A stretch of DNA of 60,720 nucleotides from Pseudoflavonifractor phocaeensis (lineage in GTDB: Bacteria > Bacillota > Clostridia > Oscillospirales > Oscillospiraceae): NCBI RefSeq assembly GCF_016901955.1, contig NZ_JACJLC010000012.1, positions 1-60,720 of the forward strand, read 5' to 3'. The translations under genes were made by a program, and so were the position numbers. Positions within the stretch are counted from its first letter, which is position 1; each line of letters opens with the position of its first letter. Below the pieces are notes generated by a model. The model saw nothing but the letters and a program-made list of their open reading frames with translations, ran no database searches and was not told where the DNA came from. Positions 42,420 to 52,761 of the stretch are shown piece after piece.

Positions 42420-44450
42420 TTAGAGCGGGCGCTGACCGGCACATTCTCTACGGCCGGCGACAAAACGGGACAAATAGCTTCTGTTATTCTCCCATGTTTC
42501 ACCCTTGCACAGCTCCATCAGGGTGCCCTTACCCCACCCGTCTTTGTCCACCAGCCTGCAGGTGGGTGGATCGGAGGTCAGCGCCTTCGTGATGCCGTCC
42601 CTGACCCGATTGAGCCGGTATAACAACGCGCGTATGTATTTTGGGTCTTTGATCATTTCCAGCTCGCCCTCGATGGTATCCTCACTGATAGTCATCAGAT
42701 GTTCATAAAAATCCCGGTCTACCACTGGAAAGATATAGTTTCCGTCCTTATCCATACAGCTGCGCATATGAATTTGCGTTCCATGCGTTATGTATTTTGT
42801 GCCGAAGGCCATATCGTTGTCGATCCCCGTGATCCCACGGATCCGGACTTTTTTTCCTTCCTTGGCGTAATCAAAGAACACATTGTTCAAATGCCGGTCA
42901 AACTGCCCGCAAATATTGTCCAGCAGTTGCAGGTTCATCAGCTGCCGCTGGAATTCGCCGGTGTACTCATCATGGCCGGGCGGTGCCGCTTTGTGCAGAT
43001 GGGTATAATCCAGGCCCTTTGCCTTATTCATCACAAATCCGGAACGGCTGGCGCCGTCCTGAACCAGCTTGACCTGCTGGCTGTGCACCACCTGTTCCTT
43101 CATACCTAAAATGGATGCCATCCGGACAGTGGCCACATTGCGCTCGCTCAATCCCTGGCCTTCCTCAAGCCCGAGATTAGCGCCGATGCCTGCGGCCATC
43201 CTCCGGCGCAGCACAGCCTTCATGATCTTGGCCGCCGTCTCATTGGAGAGATAGGAGGCGTCCACCTTCGCCATAGCTCCGCTTTCATTCAGCAGCTTCA
43301 ACAGATCCGCATTATTCAGGTCAAGCTTTCCCTGCCCATCCCCCGCGTTGCGCAACAGCTCCAGTACTCGGTCCATCTGGCTGATCTGATCTCCATGGGC
43401 ATAACAGAAACGGTCCACGCTCTGGCGCTCCTCTTCGGTGGGGAGGCCGCCCTTTATCTCTTCCTTGGCGTCCCGTATGATCTCTTTTTCTCCCTGGATA
43501 AATTCGTCCTCCTTGAAAAACTGAGTATCCTCCCCCGTCCCGATGGTGGTCACCGCGCTCATGGCCTGACCCATACGTCCAGTCTTCTGACCGGTGATGT
43601 CGATTACCTGGTCCTGTCCCGCACGCTTGAGCAATGCTCCCCAGGTCACCTGTTCTCCATCATAAAAGGCTTGCCAGGCTACATCGGAGAAATTTTTTCT
43701 GGTAACGTTATCTATAAAGGCTGACCTTACCAAAAATATTTTCAGTCTCTCGGCTGTATCCTTAGGGATGGTGTCCGCCGCGCCCATCTTATCCAGTTCA
43801 CAATATGCGGCGTTGCTATTTTGATTTATGTTGCGGGTGCAATAGTTGAGCATGTGCAGAAGGATTTCAAAACTCGCCTGATCCCCGGGGATAGTCCGGG
43901 TAATATGGGCGGTCATGGTTTGAAGCATGGCATGGGTGAGCTGGAGATGATGGATCATCATCTTCTTTTTGTCCTGATCGATGGTCAGCTGGTTGATCTG
44001 CTCACAAATATCAGGGATGTTGGAGATGGCAGATAATCTCTCGGCCTGGTATTCCTCCGCTGAAACGTCCTTCTTCTGCCGCTCCTGGACCCGCTGCCGC
44101 TGGGCCAGGAGCCGCTGCCGGTTTTCCTCCCGCATCTCCTCCGCCCGCTTCTCCCGATGCTTTTTGTTGGAGATCTGGGCCAGCTCCATCTTCTGGGCCT
44201 CGGTCAGTTCCACCGGCGGGGCAGTCGGATCCACCGCCGGAGGAATCCCGCCGTTGAGCTGGGTGCGGGTCTGCACGGTGGCCTGGACAGGATCTGCCGC
44301 CACCTGCTGCTGGTCCTGCTGCACCCCGGCGGTCTGCTGCTGTTGGACGGCCAGCTGCTGCTGGATGGGATCGGCAAACTGCTGGGGGGCTAAGTCCGGC
44401 TGCACCGGAGCTTCGGCCTTCCGGTGCTTTCCTAACATGATGGGCGCCAT
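42420..44450 (-). CDS. Large protein with putative PI3/PI4K- or actin-fragmin-kinase-like catalytic region
   Basis: I do not know a named family for this 676-residue protein. Residues 20-60 are Q-rich and low-complexity, 85-130 a charged helix (coiled-coil-like), and the middle is helical. Residues about 455-560 carry an atypical kinase pattern: QVKLVQDG and FVMNKAKG (possible ATP-binding Lys at 476 or 478), then LLDNICGQFDRHLNN (D518, R519, H520, N523), then GITGIDNDMAFG (D544, D546). The DRHxxN plus D-N-D/G order is that of lipid-kinase-like and actin-fragmin-kinase folds. No signal peptide or membrane segment. By eye G+C is clearly lower than the flanks. A strong AAAGGAGG site precedes the ATG. 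Kinase activity is inference. Confidence 0.6.
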   Translation of the reverse strand: MAPIMLGKHRKAEAPVQPDLAPQQFADPIQQQLAVQQQQTAGVQQDQQQVAADPVQATVQTRTQLNGGIPPAVDPTAPPVELTEAQKMELAQISNKKHREKRAEEMREENRQRLLAQRQRVQERQKKDVSAEEYQAERLSAISNIPDICEQINQLTIDQDKKKMMIHHLQLTHAMLQTMTAHITRTIPGDQASFEILLHMLNYCTRNINQNSNAAYCELDKMGAADTIPKDTAERLKIFLVRSAFIDNVTRKNFSDVAWQAFYDGEQVTWGALLKRAGQDQVIDITGQKTGRMGQAMSAVTTIGTGEDTQFFKEDEFIQGEKEIIRDAKEEIKGGLPTEEERQSVDRFCYAHGDQISQMDRVLELLRNAGDGQGKLDLNNADLLKLLNESGAMAKVDASYLSNETAAKIMKAVLRRRMAAGIGANLGLEEGQGLSERNVATVRMASILGMKEQVVHSQQVKLVQDGASRSGFVMNKAKGLDYTHLHKAAPPGHDEYTGEFQRQLMNLQLLDNICGQFDRHLNNVFFDYAKEGKKVRIRGITGIDNDMAFGTKYITHGTQIHMRSCMDKDGNYIFPVVDRDFYEHLMTISEDTIEGELEMIKDPKYIRALLYRLNRVRDGITKALTSDPPTCRLVDKDGWGKGTLMELCKGETWENNRSYLSRFVAGRRECAGQRPL

Positions 44451-44487
44451 AAGCGGAGCCTCCTTTCCAATTCAATGGTAGTGGACT

Positions 44488-45306
44488 TCAACTGATGGGG
44501 AGCCGGTATCGGAATACGAAGGTTTTCTTTGCCTTGGGTAAAAAGGTGTCGCTGAGCCGGGAGGCAGATTCCGCGATGGTGCCGGTATAAAGCTCCGTAT
44601 CCGCCGGATACCGCTCCCTGGCCGCCCGCAGGCAGCAGACCAGCAGCCCGGGCAGGATGTAGCTCCACTCCTTTTCACACCACAGATAGGATACGCACAG
44701 ATGGGCCCCCGCCTCTATCAGCAGCATGGCCCGCAGGGCGCCGCCGTGGAAATAGAGTCGGCTCAGGTCCGAATCATAGCACTGGGCCACAGGCGCCGAA
44801 TAGGCGGGCATTCCCTGGGTCCGGAGCATCCGCAGCGCATCTTTTTTTTGCTGGGGATCTGCCTGGCCCAGGGGTGTCCCCACCGCCTGGCGCACATGTC
44901 TCTCCAGCCTGCTCAGCTCCACCTCCCCCAGGGTGGTGGTATAGAGACTGCCGATCCGCCGGAAGGGCGCGTTCAGGCTGATCATCAGGGAGGACATCTC
45001 CAGATTGCCGTCCATGGGGAAATCCGCCTCCAGCCAATTGGTGCCGGCGGCATGCCCGTTTGCCATCAAGGTGAGGAGCAGCATTCGCCCCAGCCCTTGC
45101 CGTCGGTAATCCGGGGCCACCCACAGCCACAGCAGGCGTGTGGCCAGTCCCCGAAGCTCCGCCGCCATCACCGCCTGAAGCACGCCGTTGTCGTCTTGCA
45201 GACCGAACACATCTGCCTGGCCGGTGCGGGCCTGCCAGTACACACTATTGGGAAACATCTCCCGAATGGGCTCCAGCTGGTTGGAGCGAACGGAACATAT
45301 GGTCAT
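44488..45306 (-). CDS. GNAT-type acetyltransferase, 272 residues, paired with the kinase-like gene
   Basis: The N-terminal half has a GNAT motif A, LWVAPDYRRQGLGRMLLLTLM (about residues 66-86), after the strand ATRLLWLW. The C-terminal half (residues about 120-272) resembles a second, degenerate GNAT-like part without a clear acetyl-CoA loop. ATG 45306 is fixed by AGGAG seven bases upstream; an ATG 15 bases earlier overlaps that site. The gene ends 37 bases before the kinase-like gene on the same strand, so the two are probably one transcript. Substrate unknown. Confidence 0.75.
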   Translation of the reverse strand: MTICSVRSNQLEPIREMFPNSVYWQARTGQADVFGLQDDNGVLQAVMAAELRGLATRLLWLWVAPDYRRQGLGRMLLLTLMANGHAAGTNWLEADFPMDGNLEMSSLMISLNAPFRRIGSLYTTTLGEVELSRLERHVRQAVGTPLGQADPQQKKDALRMLRTQGMPAYSAPVAQCYDSDLSRLYFHGGALRAMLLIEAGAHLCVSYLWCEKEWSYILPGLLVCCLRAARERYPADTELYTGTIAESASRLSDTFLPKAKKTFVFRYRLPIS

Positions 45307-45358
45307 ACCCATTCTCCTCATGTCGTAAACGCGAACGGGAGGTACAATAGAACGCTTC

Positions 45359-45374
45359 GGGCAGGAAACTGCCC
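45359..45374. other. Small hairpin with GAAA tetraloop upstream of the GNAT gene
   Basis: GGGCAG-GAAA-CTGCCC forms a perfect 6-bp stem. No T-run follows on the minus strand, so it is more likely a leader element of the GNAT transcript than a terminator. The rest of the 230-base gap (45307-45535) holds the ygiQ terminator and an AT-rich stretch near 45420-45440, with no promoter I would defend. Confidence 0.4.
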
Positions 45375-45465
45375 CTGCCCCTTAGTCATTCCGAACAGGA
45401 CTCAAGGGTTCTAAGTTCTATTATTTTATCACATTTTTCATCTGGTCACAACACAGGAACAAGAA

Positions 45466-45500
45466 ATTCCGGACCCGGAGTTAGCAACCGGGCCCGGAAT
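45466..45500 (-). terminator. Terminator downstream of ygiQ
   Basis: Arms 45466-45478 and 45488-45500 pair over 13 positions with one A/C mismatch and a 9-base loop. On the minus strand the stem is followed by TTTCTTGTT. It lies about 35 bases after the ygiQ stop and would end the pyrC-ygiQ transcript. Confidence 0.7.
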
Positions 45501-45535
45501 ATTCTTTCGAAATGGTATCTTGATTCTTGATTCTG

Positions 45536-47494
45536 TTATTTGCCCTTCTTTTTTCCTGGACGGGCGTTCTTTTTGGGCTTTGCCACCGCCCAGCCAGCCT
45601 TTTTCACCGGCTTTGTCTTGCGGACAGGCTCCGCTGTGGGTTTTCTCCCTTTCCCCGGTCCGGTCTTGCCGGCTGGAGCCTTTGAGGTCGGGACCTTGCG
45701 GTGCTCTGGCCGGAGCAGGCACTCCTTGCCGTAGCCGATCAGATCCTCCCGGTGGGCCCGGTATAGGGCCTCCCGTACCAGGGGCCGCTTTTCCGGCCGC
45801 TTCCACTGCATCAGGGCCCGCTGCATAGCCTTTTCATGGGGGTCTCTGGGCACGTACACCGGCTCCATGGTACGGGGGTCGATGCCGGTATAGTACATGC
45901 AGGTGGACAGGGTACCGGGAGTGGGATAGAAATCCTGGACCTGCTCGGGCTGGCGGCCCGACTTATTCAGCCACTCCGCCAGGCGAACTGCGTCGTTGAG
46001 AGTGCAGCCCGGGTGAGAGGACATGAGATAAGGTACCAGATATTGCTCCTTGCCGTATTTCTGATTGAGCCGCTCATATTTCTGGCGGAATTTCTCGTAC
46101 ACCTCGATGTGGGGCTTACCCATGCAGTCCAGCACCGTGTTGACACAGTGCTCCGGGGCCACCTTCAGCTGGCCGGACACATGGTGCTTCACCAGCTCGG
46201 CGAAGAACTCCCCATTACCGTCCTTCAGCAGGAAGTCGAACCGGATGCCCGACCGAATGAACACCTTCTTCACCCCGGGCACCGCCCGGATCTTCCGCAG
46301 CAGCATCAGGTAGTCTGTGTGGTCGGCGTCCAGGTTGGGGCAGGCGGCGGGGGCCAGACAGGCCTTCCCCCGGCACAGTCCCGCCTTCATCTGCTTTTTG
46401 CAGGCGGGCCGGCGGAAGTTGGCGGTGGGCCCTCCCACGTCGTGGATATATCCTTTGAAGCCTGGGTGGTGGGTCAGGGCCTCCACCTCCCGGAGCACGC
46501 TCTCATGGCTGCGGGAGGAGATGATCCGCCCCTGGTGGAAGGCCAGAGAGCAGAAGTTGCAGGCCCCAAAACACCCCCGGTTGTGGGCTACCGAGAAGCG
46601 GACCTCCTCAATGGCAGGCACACCTCCCATGTCGTCGTACATGGGGTGGGGCTCCCGGACATAGGGCAGCTCAGCCACGTAATCCAGCTCTGCCGTGGTG
46701 AGAGGCATGGCGGGGGGATTGACGATAAGCATCCTGTCCCCATGGCGCTGGAGGATGGCCTTTCCCCGGATAGGGTCGTGCTCCTCATACTGGATCTGGT
46801 TGGCCACGGCGTACTGCCGCTTGTCCTCCCGCACCTGCTCAAAGGAGGGACACTCCACCTTGGGATAGGCGCAGACCGAGGGATCTCTTGCAATAAAGGC
46901 AGTTCCCTTTACATCTGTGATCTCCCCCACCGGGGTGCCGGAGGCCAGCCGGGCGGCAATCTCCCGGGTAGCGGTCTCCCCCATGCCGTACACCAGCAGG
47001 TCGGCCTGGCTGTCAAAGAGGACCGAACGGCGCACCTTGTCCTCCCAGTAGTCGTAGTGGGCAAACCGGCGGAGGGAGGCCTCCAGCCCGCCAATCACCA
47101 GTGGGATGTCCCCAAAAACCTCCCGGATCTTGTTGGCGTATACGATGGAGGCCCGATCGGGCCGCAGACCGGCCCGGTTGCCGGGGGAATAGGCGTCGTC
47201 GTGGCGGCGCTTTTTGGCCACGGTGTAGTGGGCCACCATGGAGTCCAGGTTGCCAGCGGACAGCATGACCCCCAGTCGGGGACGGCCCATGGCTGTAAAG
47301 GCCTCCGGCTTGCGCCAGTCTGGCTGAGCCAGAATGGTCACTCGGTAGCCCTCCGCCTCCAGCAGCCGGGAGATGATAGCGGTGCCGAAGGAGGGGTGAT
47401 CCACGTAGGCGTCGCCGGTGAGGATCAGGAAGTCGTACCAGTCCCAGCCCCGGTCCGCCATGTCCGCCTTGGAGACGGGCAAAAATGTATTCAT
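45536..47494 (-). CDS. YgiQ family radical SAM protein
   Basis: The 652-residue protein has the UPF0313/YgiQ layout: an N-terminal YDFLILTGDAYVDHPSFG, LGVMLSAGNLDSMVAHYT, GGLEASLRRFAHYDYW, then the radical SAM cysteines C308, C312 and C315 in NRGCFGACNFCSLAF. The tail (about 590-652) is basic and Lys/Pro-rich. The reaction is unknown; the family binds a [4Fe-4S] cluster and SAM. The gene follows the phosphatase/GNAT fusion by 12 bases with GAGGAAA upstream. Confidence 0.92.
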   Translation of the reverse strand: MNTFLPVSKADMADRGWDWYDFLILTGDAYVDHPSFGTAIISRLLEAEGYRVTILAQPDWRKPEAFTAMGRPRLGVMLSAGNLDSMVAHYTVAKKRRHDDAYSPGNRAGLRPDRASIVYANKIREVFGDIPLVIGGLEASLRRFAHYDYWEDKVRRSVLFDSQADLLVYGMGETATREIAARLASGTPVGEITDVKGTAFIARDPSVCAYPKVECPSFEQVREDKRQYAVANQIQYEEHDPIRGKAILQRHGDRMLIVNPPAMPLTTAELDYVAELPYVREPHPMYDDMGGVPAIEEVRFSVAHNRGCFGACNFCSLAFHQGRIISSRSHESVLREVEALTHHPGFKGYIHDVGGPTANFRRPACKKQMKAGLCRGKACLAPAACPNLDADHTDYLMLLRKIRAVPGVKKVFIRSGIRFDFLLKDGNGEFFAELVKHHVSGQLKVAPEHCVNTVLDCMGKPHIEVYEKFRQKYERLNQKYGKEQYLVPYLMSSHPGCTLNDAVRLAEWLNKSGRQPEQVQDFYPTPGTLSTCMYYTGIDPRTMEPVYVPRDPHEKAMQRALMQWKRPEKRPLVREALYRAHREDLIGYGKECLLRPEHRKVPTSKAPAGKTGPGKGRKPTAEPVRKTKPVKKAGWAVAKPKKNARPGKKKGK

Positions 47495-47506
47495 AGGTTT
47501 CCTCTG

Positions 47507-48670
47507 TCAATCCTTGGGTTGGTAGCCAATGTATTTTTCCAGCAGGTCGAGGGGTACTCTGGCCCCCTGGGCCTCCCCCACTTTCACAAAGCCGTATTTC
47601 TTATAGAACCGCTGGGCGATCTCGTTGTCAGGGGCGCACCGGAGCAGTAGCCTGGTTCGGCCAAGGGGGCGGTAGATGGACACCGCCTGCCCCAGCAGCT
47701 GTACTCCCAAACCCTTTTTCCGGTGCTGGGGAGTCATGTACACAAAGGGGATATAGCCTACCCCCTGGTCCGCGTGGCGCTCCAGATCCAGCTGGAGCAG
47801 GCCGGCCACCTCGCCTCGCTGCATGGCAACTGACAAGGCCTTATCCTTGTCGGTCTTCCAGCAGGTCTTGGCATCCTCCAGGAATCCCTGACCGTCAAAG
47901 GGGATGCCGGAGCCATGGATATCCACCCAGGCCTCGTGCCGGGCATCCAGGTAGAGCTTTTCTTCCCGCTCCAGATCCAGGGGCCGGAACCACAGGTTGG
48001 CGTCCGCCATGCTCCCCTCACGGGCCTTCCACCACTTCTGGCGAGCCAGGGTGGAGATCTCCTCCGGCAGGTGGGAGTTGTCATTCTCATAGAGGATGCG
48101 GATCTCATCCCCTTCCACCTCCAGACAGGTAACGCCGGTATTGTCGCTGTGACCCAGGCTGTCCATTTCCCCGGGACCCATGCCCCGGATGATACCCTGA
48201 AGGCAGCGGATGGCCGAGCCGTGGGAAAACAGGGCCACCGTCTGGCTGGGATGGCGGGCGGCAATGTCCAGCACAGCCCCCTTCATCCGGGCCTGCACCT
48301 GGGCGAAGGTTTCCCCGCCCTCCACCTGGAAGTTGGGAGAGGCGTGGTTGAAAAGGATGAGCCGCATGGCGTCGTGGCGCTCTAAGGCGCCCCAGGGCAC
48401 GTCCTCCCATACCCCCACGCCGATCTCCCGCAGGGCGGGAGTTGTATGGAGCTCCAGTCCATGACTGGGATAGATGGCCTTGGCGGTGGTCATGGTACGG
48501 AAAAGATCGCTGGAGTATACCGCGTCAATGTGCTCCTTGGCAAACCGGCCCCGGAGAGCGGCGATCTGCCGGTAGCCGTTGTCGGTGATCAGGCTGTTGT
48601 ACCAGCCGTGGACCCGGCGGTACAGATTGCCCTCCGCCTCGGCGTGGCGGATGATAAATATTTTGGTCAT
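47507..48670 (-). CDS. Histidine phosphatase / GNAT acetyltransferase fusion
   Basis: The 387-residue protein joins two domains. Residues 1-200 are a phosphoglycerate-mutase-like histidine phosphatase with the catalytic RHAEAEGN (H9), YSSDLFRTMTTA and VALFSHGSAIRCL (second His). Residues about 225-385 are a GNAT domain with VYMTPQHRKKGLGVQLL and AQRFYKKYGFVKVG. The substrate is unknown; the fusion suggests that a phosphorylated metabolite and an amine are handled in sequence. Start ATG 48670 has a weak site; an ATG 21 bases upstream is an alternative. It lies 41 bases after pyrD. Confidence 0.85.
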   Translation of the reverse strand: MTKIFIIRHAEAEGNLYRRVHGWYNSLITDNGYRQIAALRGRFAKEHIDAVYSSDLFRTMTTAKAIYPSHGLELHTTPALREIGVGVWEDVPWGALERHDAMRLILFNHASPNFQVEGGETFAQVQARMKGAVLDIAARHPSQTVALFSHGSAIRCLQGIIRGMGPGEMDSLGHSDNTGVTCLEVEGDEIRILYENDNSHLPEEISTLARQKWWKAREGSMADANLWFRPLDLEREEKLYLDARHEAWVDIHGSGIPFDGQGFLEDAKTCWKTDKDKALSVAMQRGEVAGLLQLDLERHADQGVGYIPFVYMTPQHRKKGLGVQLLGQAVSIYRPLGRTRLLLRCAPDNEIAQRFYKKYGFVKVGEAQGARVPLDLLEKYIGYQPKD

Positions 48671-48711
48671 TGCTCGTATCTCACTTCTCATCTACTCGCA
48701 TAAAGTCGGCC

Positions 48712-49740
48712 TTACCAGGGGCGCACGCCACCTGTCAGGTCAGATACCTTGTCAAGTCCCTGCGCACAGGCGATCTGGGCCAGGCCGTCTCGCACCCTGA
48801 TGGGGGCATAGGGGTCGGCGAAGCAGGCTGTACCCACCGCCACGGCGGAGGCCCCCGCCAGCATGAGCTGGGCGGCGTCCTCCCCTTTGGCCACGCCCCC
48901 CATGCCGAGGATAGGCAGATCCACAGCGTTTGCCACTTCCCACACCATCCGCACCGCTACCGGCAGCACGGCGGGACCGGACAAGCCGCCGGTATTCATC
49001 TTCAAAATGGGCCGGCGGGTGTTCACGTCGATGCGCATCCCCCGGAGGGTGTTGATGAGGGAGAGCGCGTCCGCTCCGGCGTCAGCCACAGCCCGGGCGA
49101 TCTCGGTAACGTCGGTGACATTGGGGGACAGCTTCACCATCACGGGGACGGTAGCGTGCTCCTTAGCCACCCGGGTGACCTCGGCGGCCAGCTCCGGCTT
49201 GGTGCCGTAGGCCAGCCCTCCCGCCTTCACATTGGGGCAGGAGATGTTCACCTCGATCATGTCCACACCGGCCTCCGACAGCTTCTCGCACATGATGCCG
49301 TACTCCTCCGGGGTGTTGCCGGAGATGTTGGCGATGACCACCAGGTCGTGCTTCCGCAGCTCGGGCAGCTCGTGCTCGATGAAGGCGTCCACCCCGGGGT
49401 TCTGGAGGCCCACGGAGTTGAGGATGCCCATGGGGGTCTCGGCGATGCGGGGGGGCGGGTTGCCCTCCCGGCGGTGGAGGGTCAGTCCCTTGGCACAGAT
49501 GCCCCCCAGCTCGCTGAGGTCATAGAACTGGCCGTACTCCCGGCCGAAGCCGAAGGTGCCCGAGGCCACCACAATGGGGTTTTTCAGCCGTACGCCCGCC
49601 AGATCAACAGACTGATCCACCGGCAGGTCCCGCCGCTCCGGCCGCACCATCACGGAGCCCGGCGCCTTTTCCGGGGGCTGCCCCGGCCCGGCATTGTTCC
49701 TTGCCTCCGGGGTATAGAGAAACTTCTCCTGCTCAGACAT
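48712..49740 (-). CDS. pyrD: Dihydroorotate dehydrogenase 1B, catalytic subunit
   Basis: PyrD oxidises dihydroorotate to orotate with FMN; type 1B passes electrons to NAD via PyrK. The 342-residue protein has NPIVVASGTFGFG, VGLQNPGVDAF, EVNISCPNVKAGG (catalytic Cys) and GGLSGPAVLPVA, with the FMN loop ILGMGGVAKGEDA. The ATG 49740 overlaps pyrK by 8 bases and has AAGGAGG. The first 40 residues are an extension beyond the usual start; an internal ATG near residue 31 is the alternative. Confidence 0.95.
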   Translation of the reverse strand: MSEQEKFLYTPEARNNAGPGQPPEKAPGSVMVRPERRDLPVDQSVDLAGVRLKNPIVVASGTFGFGREYGQFYDLSELGGICAKGLTLHRREGNPPPRIAETPMGILNSVGLQNPGVDAFIEHELPELRKHDLVVIANISGNTPEEYGIMCEKLSEAGVDMIEVNISCPNVKAGGLAYGTKPELAAEVTRVAKEHATVPVMVKLSPNVTDVTEIARAVADAGADALSLINTLRGMRIDVNTRRPILKMNTGGLSGPAVLPVAVRMVWEVANAVDLPILGMGGVAKGEDAAQLMLAGASAVAVGTACFADPYAPIRVRDGLAQIACAQGLDKVSDLTGGVRPW

Positions 49741-50512
49741 TCCAGTCCACCTCCTTGGCGTCAAATACCGGACCATCCTTGCACACATGCTTCATGGTGC
49801 CGTCGGCCATCTGGATGGCACAGCCCAGGCAGGCCCCCACGCCACAGGCCATCCGCTCCTCCATGGACACCTGGCAGGGCACGCCGTATTCCGCCGCCGC
49901 TTTGGCCACGCTTTTCAGCATGGGCTTAGGACCGCAGGCCAAAACCGCCGTAAAGTCTTTATCCTTTTCAAGTATATCCTTCACCTGGGCGTCCACAAAT
50001 CCATGGCGTCCAAGGCTTCCGTCGTCTGTGCAAAGGTAGGTTGCCTTACAGGCATCCTGGAACCGCTCAGCCAAAATCACCCGGTCAGCGGAGCGGAAGC
50101 CCAGCACGGCCAAGGCGTTTTTGTGAAAACCCTCGGCGTAGCCCAGCAGCGGAGGCACGCCGATGCCGCCGCCCACCAGGAGATAGCGGCCGCCCTCTTC
50201 CACTGCAAAGCCGTTACCCAAGGGACCCAGTACGTCTACCTGATCGCCCACCTTCCGCTGGGCCAGCCAGCGGGTACCTTCTCCCTTCACCTCAAAGATG
50301 AGGGCGGCAGTGTTTTCCGGCTCTTCGGCCTGGACGCAGGCCACAGAAATGGGCCGGCGGAGCAGGTTACCCTCTCCGCAGGCCACGTGAAGGAACTGGC
50401 CAGCCCGGAGGCCCTGCTCCTCCACCATCTTCCCCACTTCCAGAGTCATCCAGTATGTGCTGTCGTTGAGTGGAGTCATTCCCACCACGGTGCACAGCTG
50501 TTCAATGGGCAT
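49733..50512 (-). CDS. pyrK: Dihydroorotate dehydrogenase electron transfer subunit
   Basis: PyrK links PyrD to NAD through FAD and a [2Fe-2S] cluster. The 259-residue protein has the FAD-binding RPISVA, an NAD-binding GGGIGVPPLLG, ACGPKPML, and the cluster cysteines in ERMACGVGACLGCAI with a last Cys in HVCKDGP. It lies between pyrF and pyrD, as in other Firmicutes. Confidence 0.96.
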   Translation of the reverse strand: MPIEQLCTVVGMTPLNDSTYWMTLEVGKMVEEQGLRAGQFLHVACGEGNLLRRPISVACVQAEEPENTAALIFEVKGEGTRWLAQRKVGDQVDVLGPLGNGFAVEEGGRYLLVGGGIGVPPLLGYAEGFHKNALAVLGFRSADRVILAERFQDACKATYLCTDDGSLGRHGFVDAQVKDILEKDKDFTAVLACGPKPMLKSVAKAAAEYGVPCQVSMEERMACGVGACLGCAIQMADGTMKHVCKDGPVFDAKEVDWNV

Positions 50513-50524
50513 GGTCTCTCCTCC

Positions 50525-51451
50525 TTACTCGATGGTGGTGAACCGGCAGATATCGTCCCGCATGGCGATGGCGGCGTTGCGGGCGGCCTCCTGGTAGTCC
50601 ATGCCGTCCTTACCGGTCTTCTGCCAGGCGCAGATGATGCCCCGGGAGGAGTTGACGATGGCGCCCCGGCCCTTGTCCTGGAAGGCGTACTGCACGTCCT
50701 CGGCGGTGCCCCCCTGGGCGCCGTAGCCGGGCACCAGCAGGAAGCTGTGAGGCATCCGGGCCCGGATCTGCTTGAGCTCGTCGGGGTGAGTGGCCCCAGC
50801 CACCGCCCCAGCCACGGTATAGCCGTACTTGCCCTGGGTGCCCGCCCCCCACTGCTCAATAAGGTCAGCCATCAGGCCGTACACCGTATCCCCATTTCCG
50901 GCGGCCACGTTCTGCAGCTCCCCGGAGCTGGGGTTGGAGGTTTTGACCAGGATGAAGGCACACTTGTCCAGGGCTTTGCAGGTCTTGAGGAAGGGATTCA
51001 CACTGTCGGAACCCATATAGCCGTTAAGGGTAACGCAATCGGCGTCAAAGGAGGAGAAGGTGCTTTCCCCCACCTTGGTGGTCCCCAGCCAGCCATCGGA
51101 GTAGGCTTCGGCGGTGGAGCCGATATCCCCCCGCTTGATGTCGGCAATGACAAAGAACCCCTTGTCCTTGGCGTAGCGGATGGTGCGCTCCAGCATCTCC
51201 ATGCCCCGCCAGCCCAGGCGCTCATAGTAGGCGGACTGGGGCTTCACAGCGGGGACGATGTCGCACAGAGCATCCATCAGGCCGCAGTTGAAGCGGTAGA
51301 TGGCCTCGGCGGCCCCCTCCAGGGTCTCGCCGTACTTCTCATAGCACTCCTTGCGGATGTGCATGGGCACATACTCCGGCTTGGGGTCCAGGCCGGCCAC
51401 AGTGGGGTTTTTCATGGCGATAATGGCTTCCTGCAAATGATCGAAGGACAT
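50525..51451 (-). CDS. pyrF: Orotidine 5'-phosphate decarboxylase, type 2
   Basis: PyrF decarboxylates OMP to UMP. The 308-residue length and the motifs FVIADIKRGDIGSTAEAY (catalytic Lys/Asp), VTLNGYMGSDSVNPF and LVPGYGAQGGT mark the longer type 2 form found in Clostridia and actinobacteria. Start ATG 51451 is 26 bases after the pyrC stop with an AGAAGTGAG site. Confidence 0.96.
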   Translation of the reverse strand: MSFDHLQEAIIAMKNPTVAGLDPKPEYVPMHIRKECYEKYGETLEGAAEAIYRFNCGLMDALCDIVPAVKPQSAYYERLGWRGMEMLERTIRYAKDKGFFVIADIKRGDIGSTAEAYSDGWLGTTKVGESTFSSFDADCVTLNGYMGSDSVNPFLKTCKALDKCAFILVKTSNPSSGELQNVAAGNGDTVYGLMADLIEQWGAGTQGKYGYTVAGAVAGATHPDELKQIRARMPHSFLLVPGYGAQGGTAEDVQYAFQDKGRGAIVNSSRGIICAWQKTGKDGMDYQEAARNAAIAMRDDICRFTTIE

Positions 51452-51477
51452 AACTCACTTCTCCTTTATCTATCTCT

Positions 51478-52761
<1,284 letters not shown>

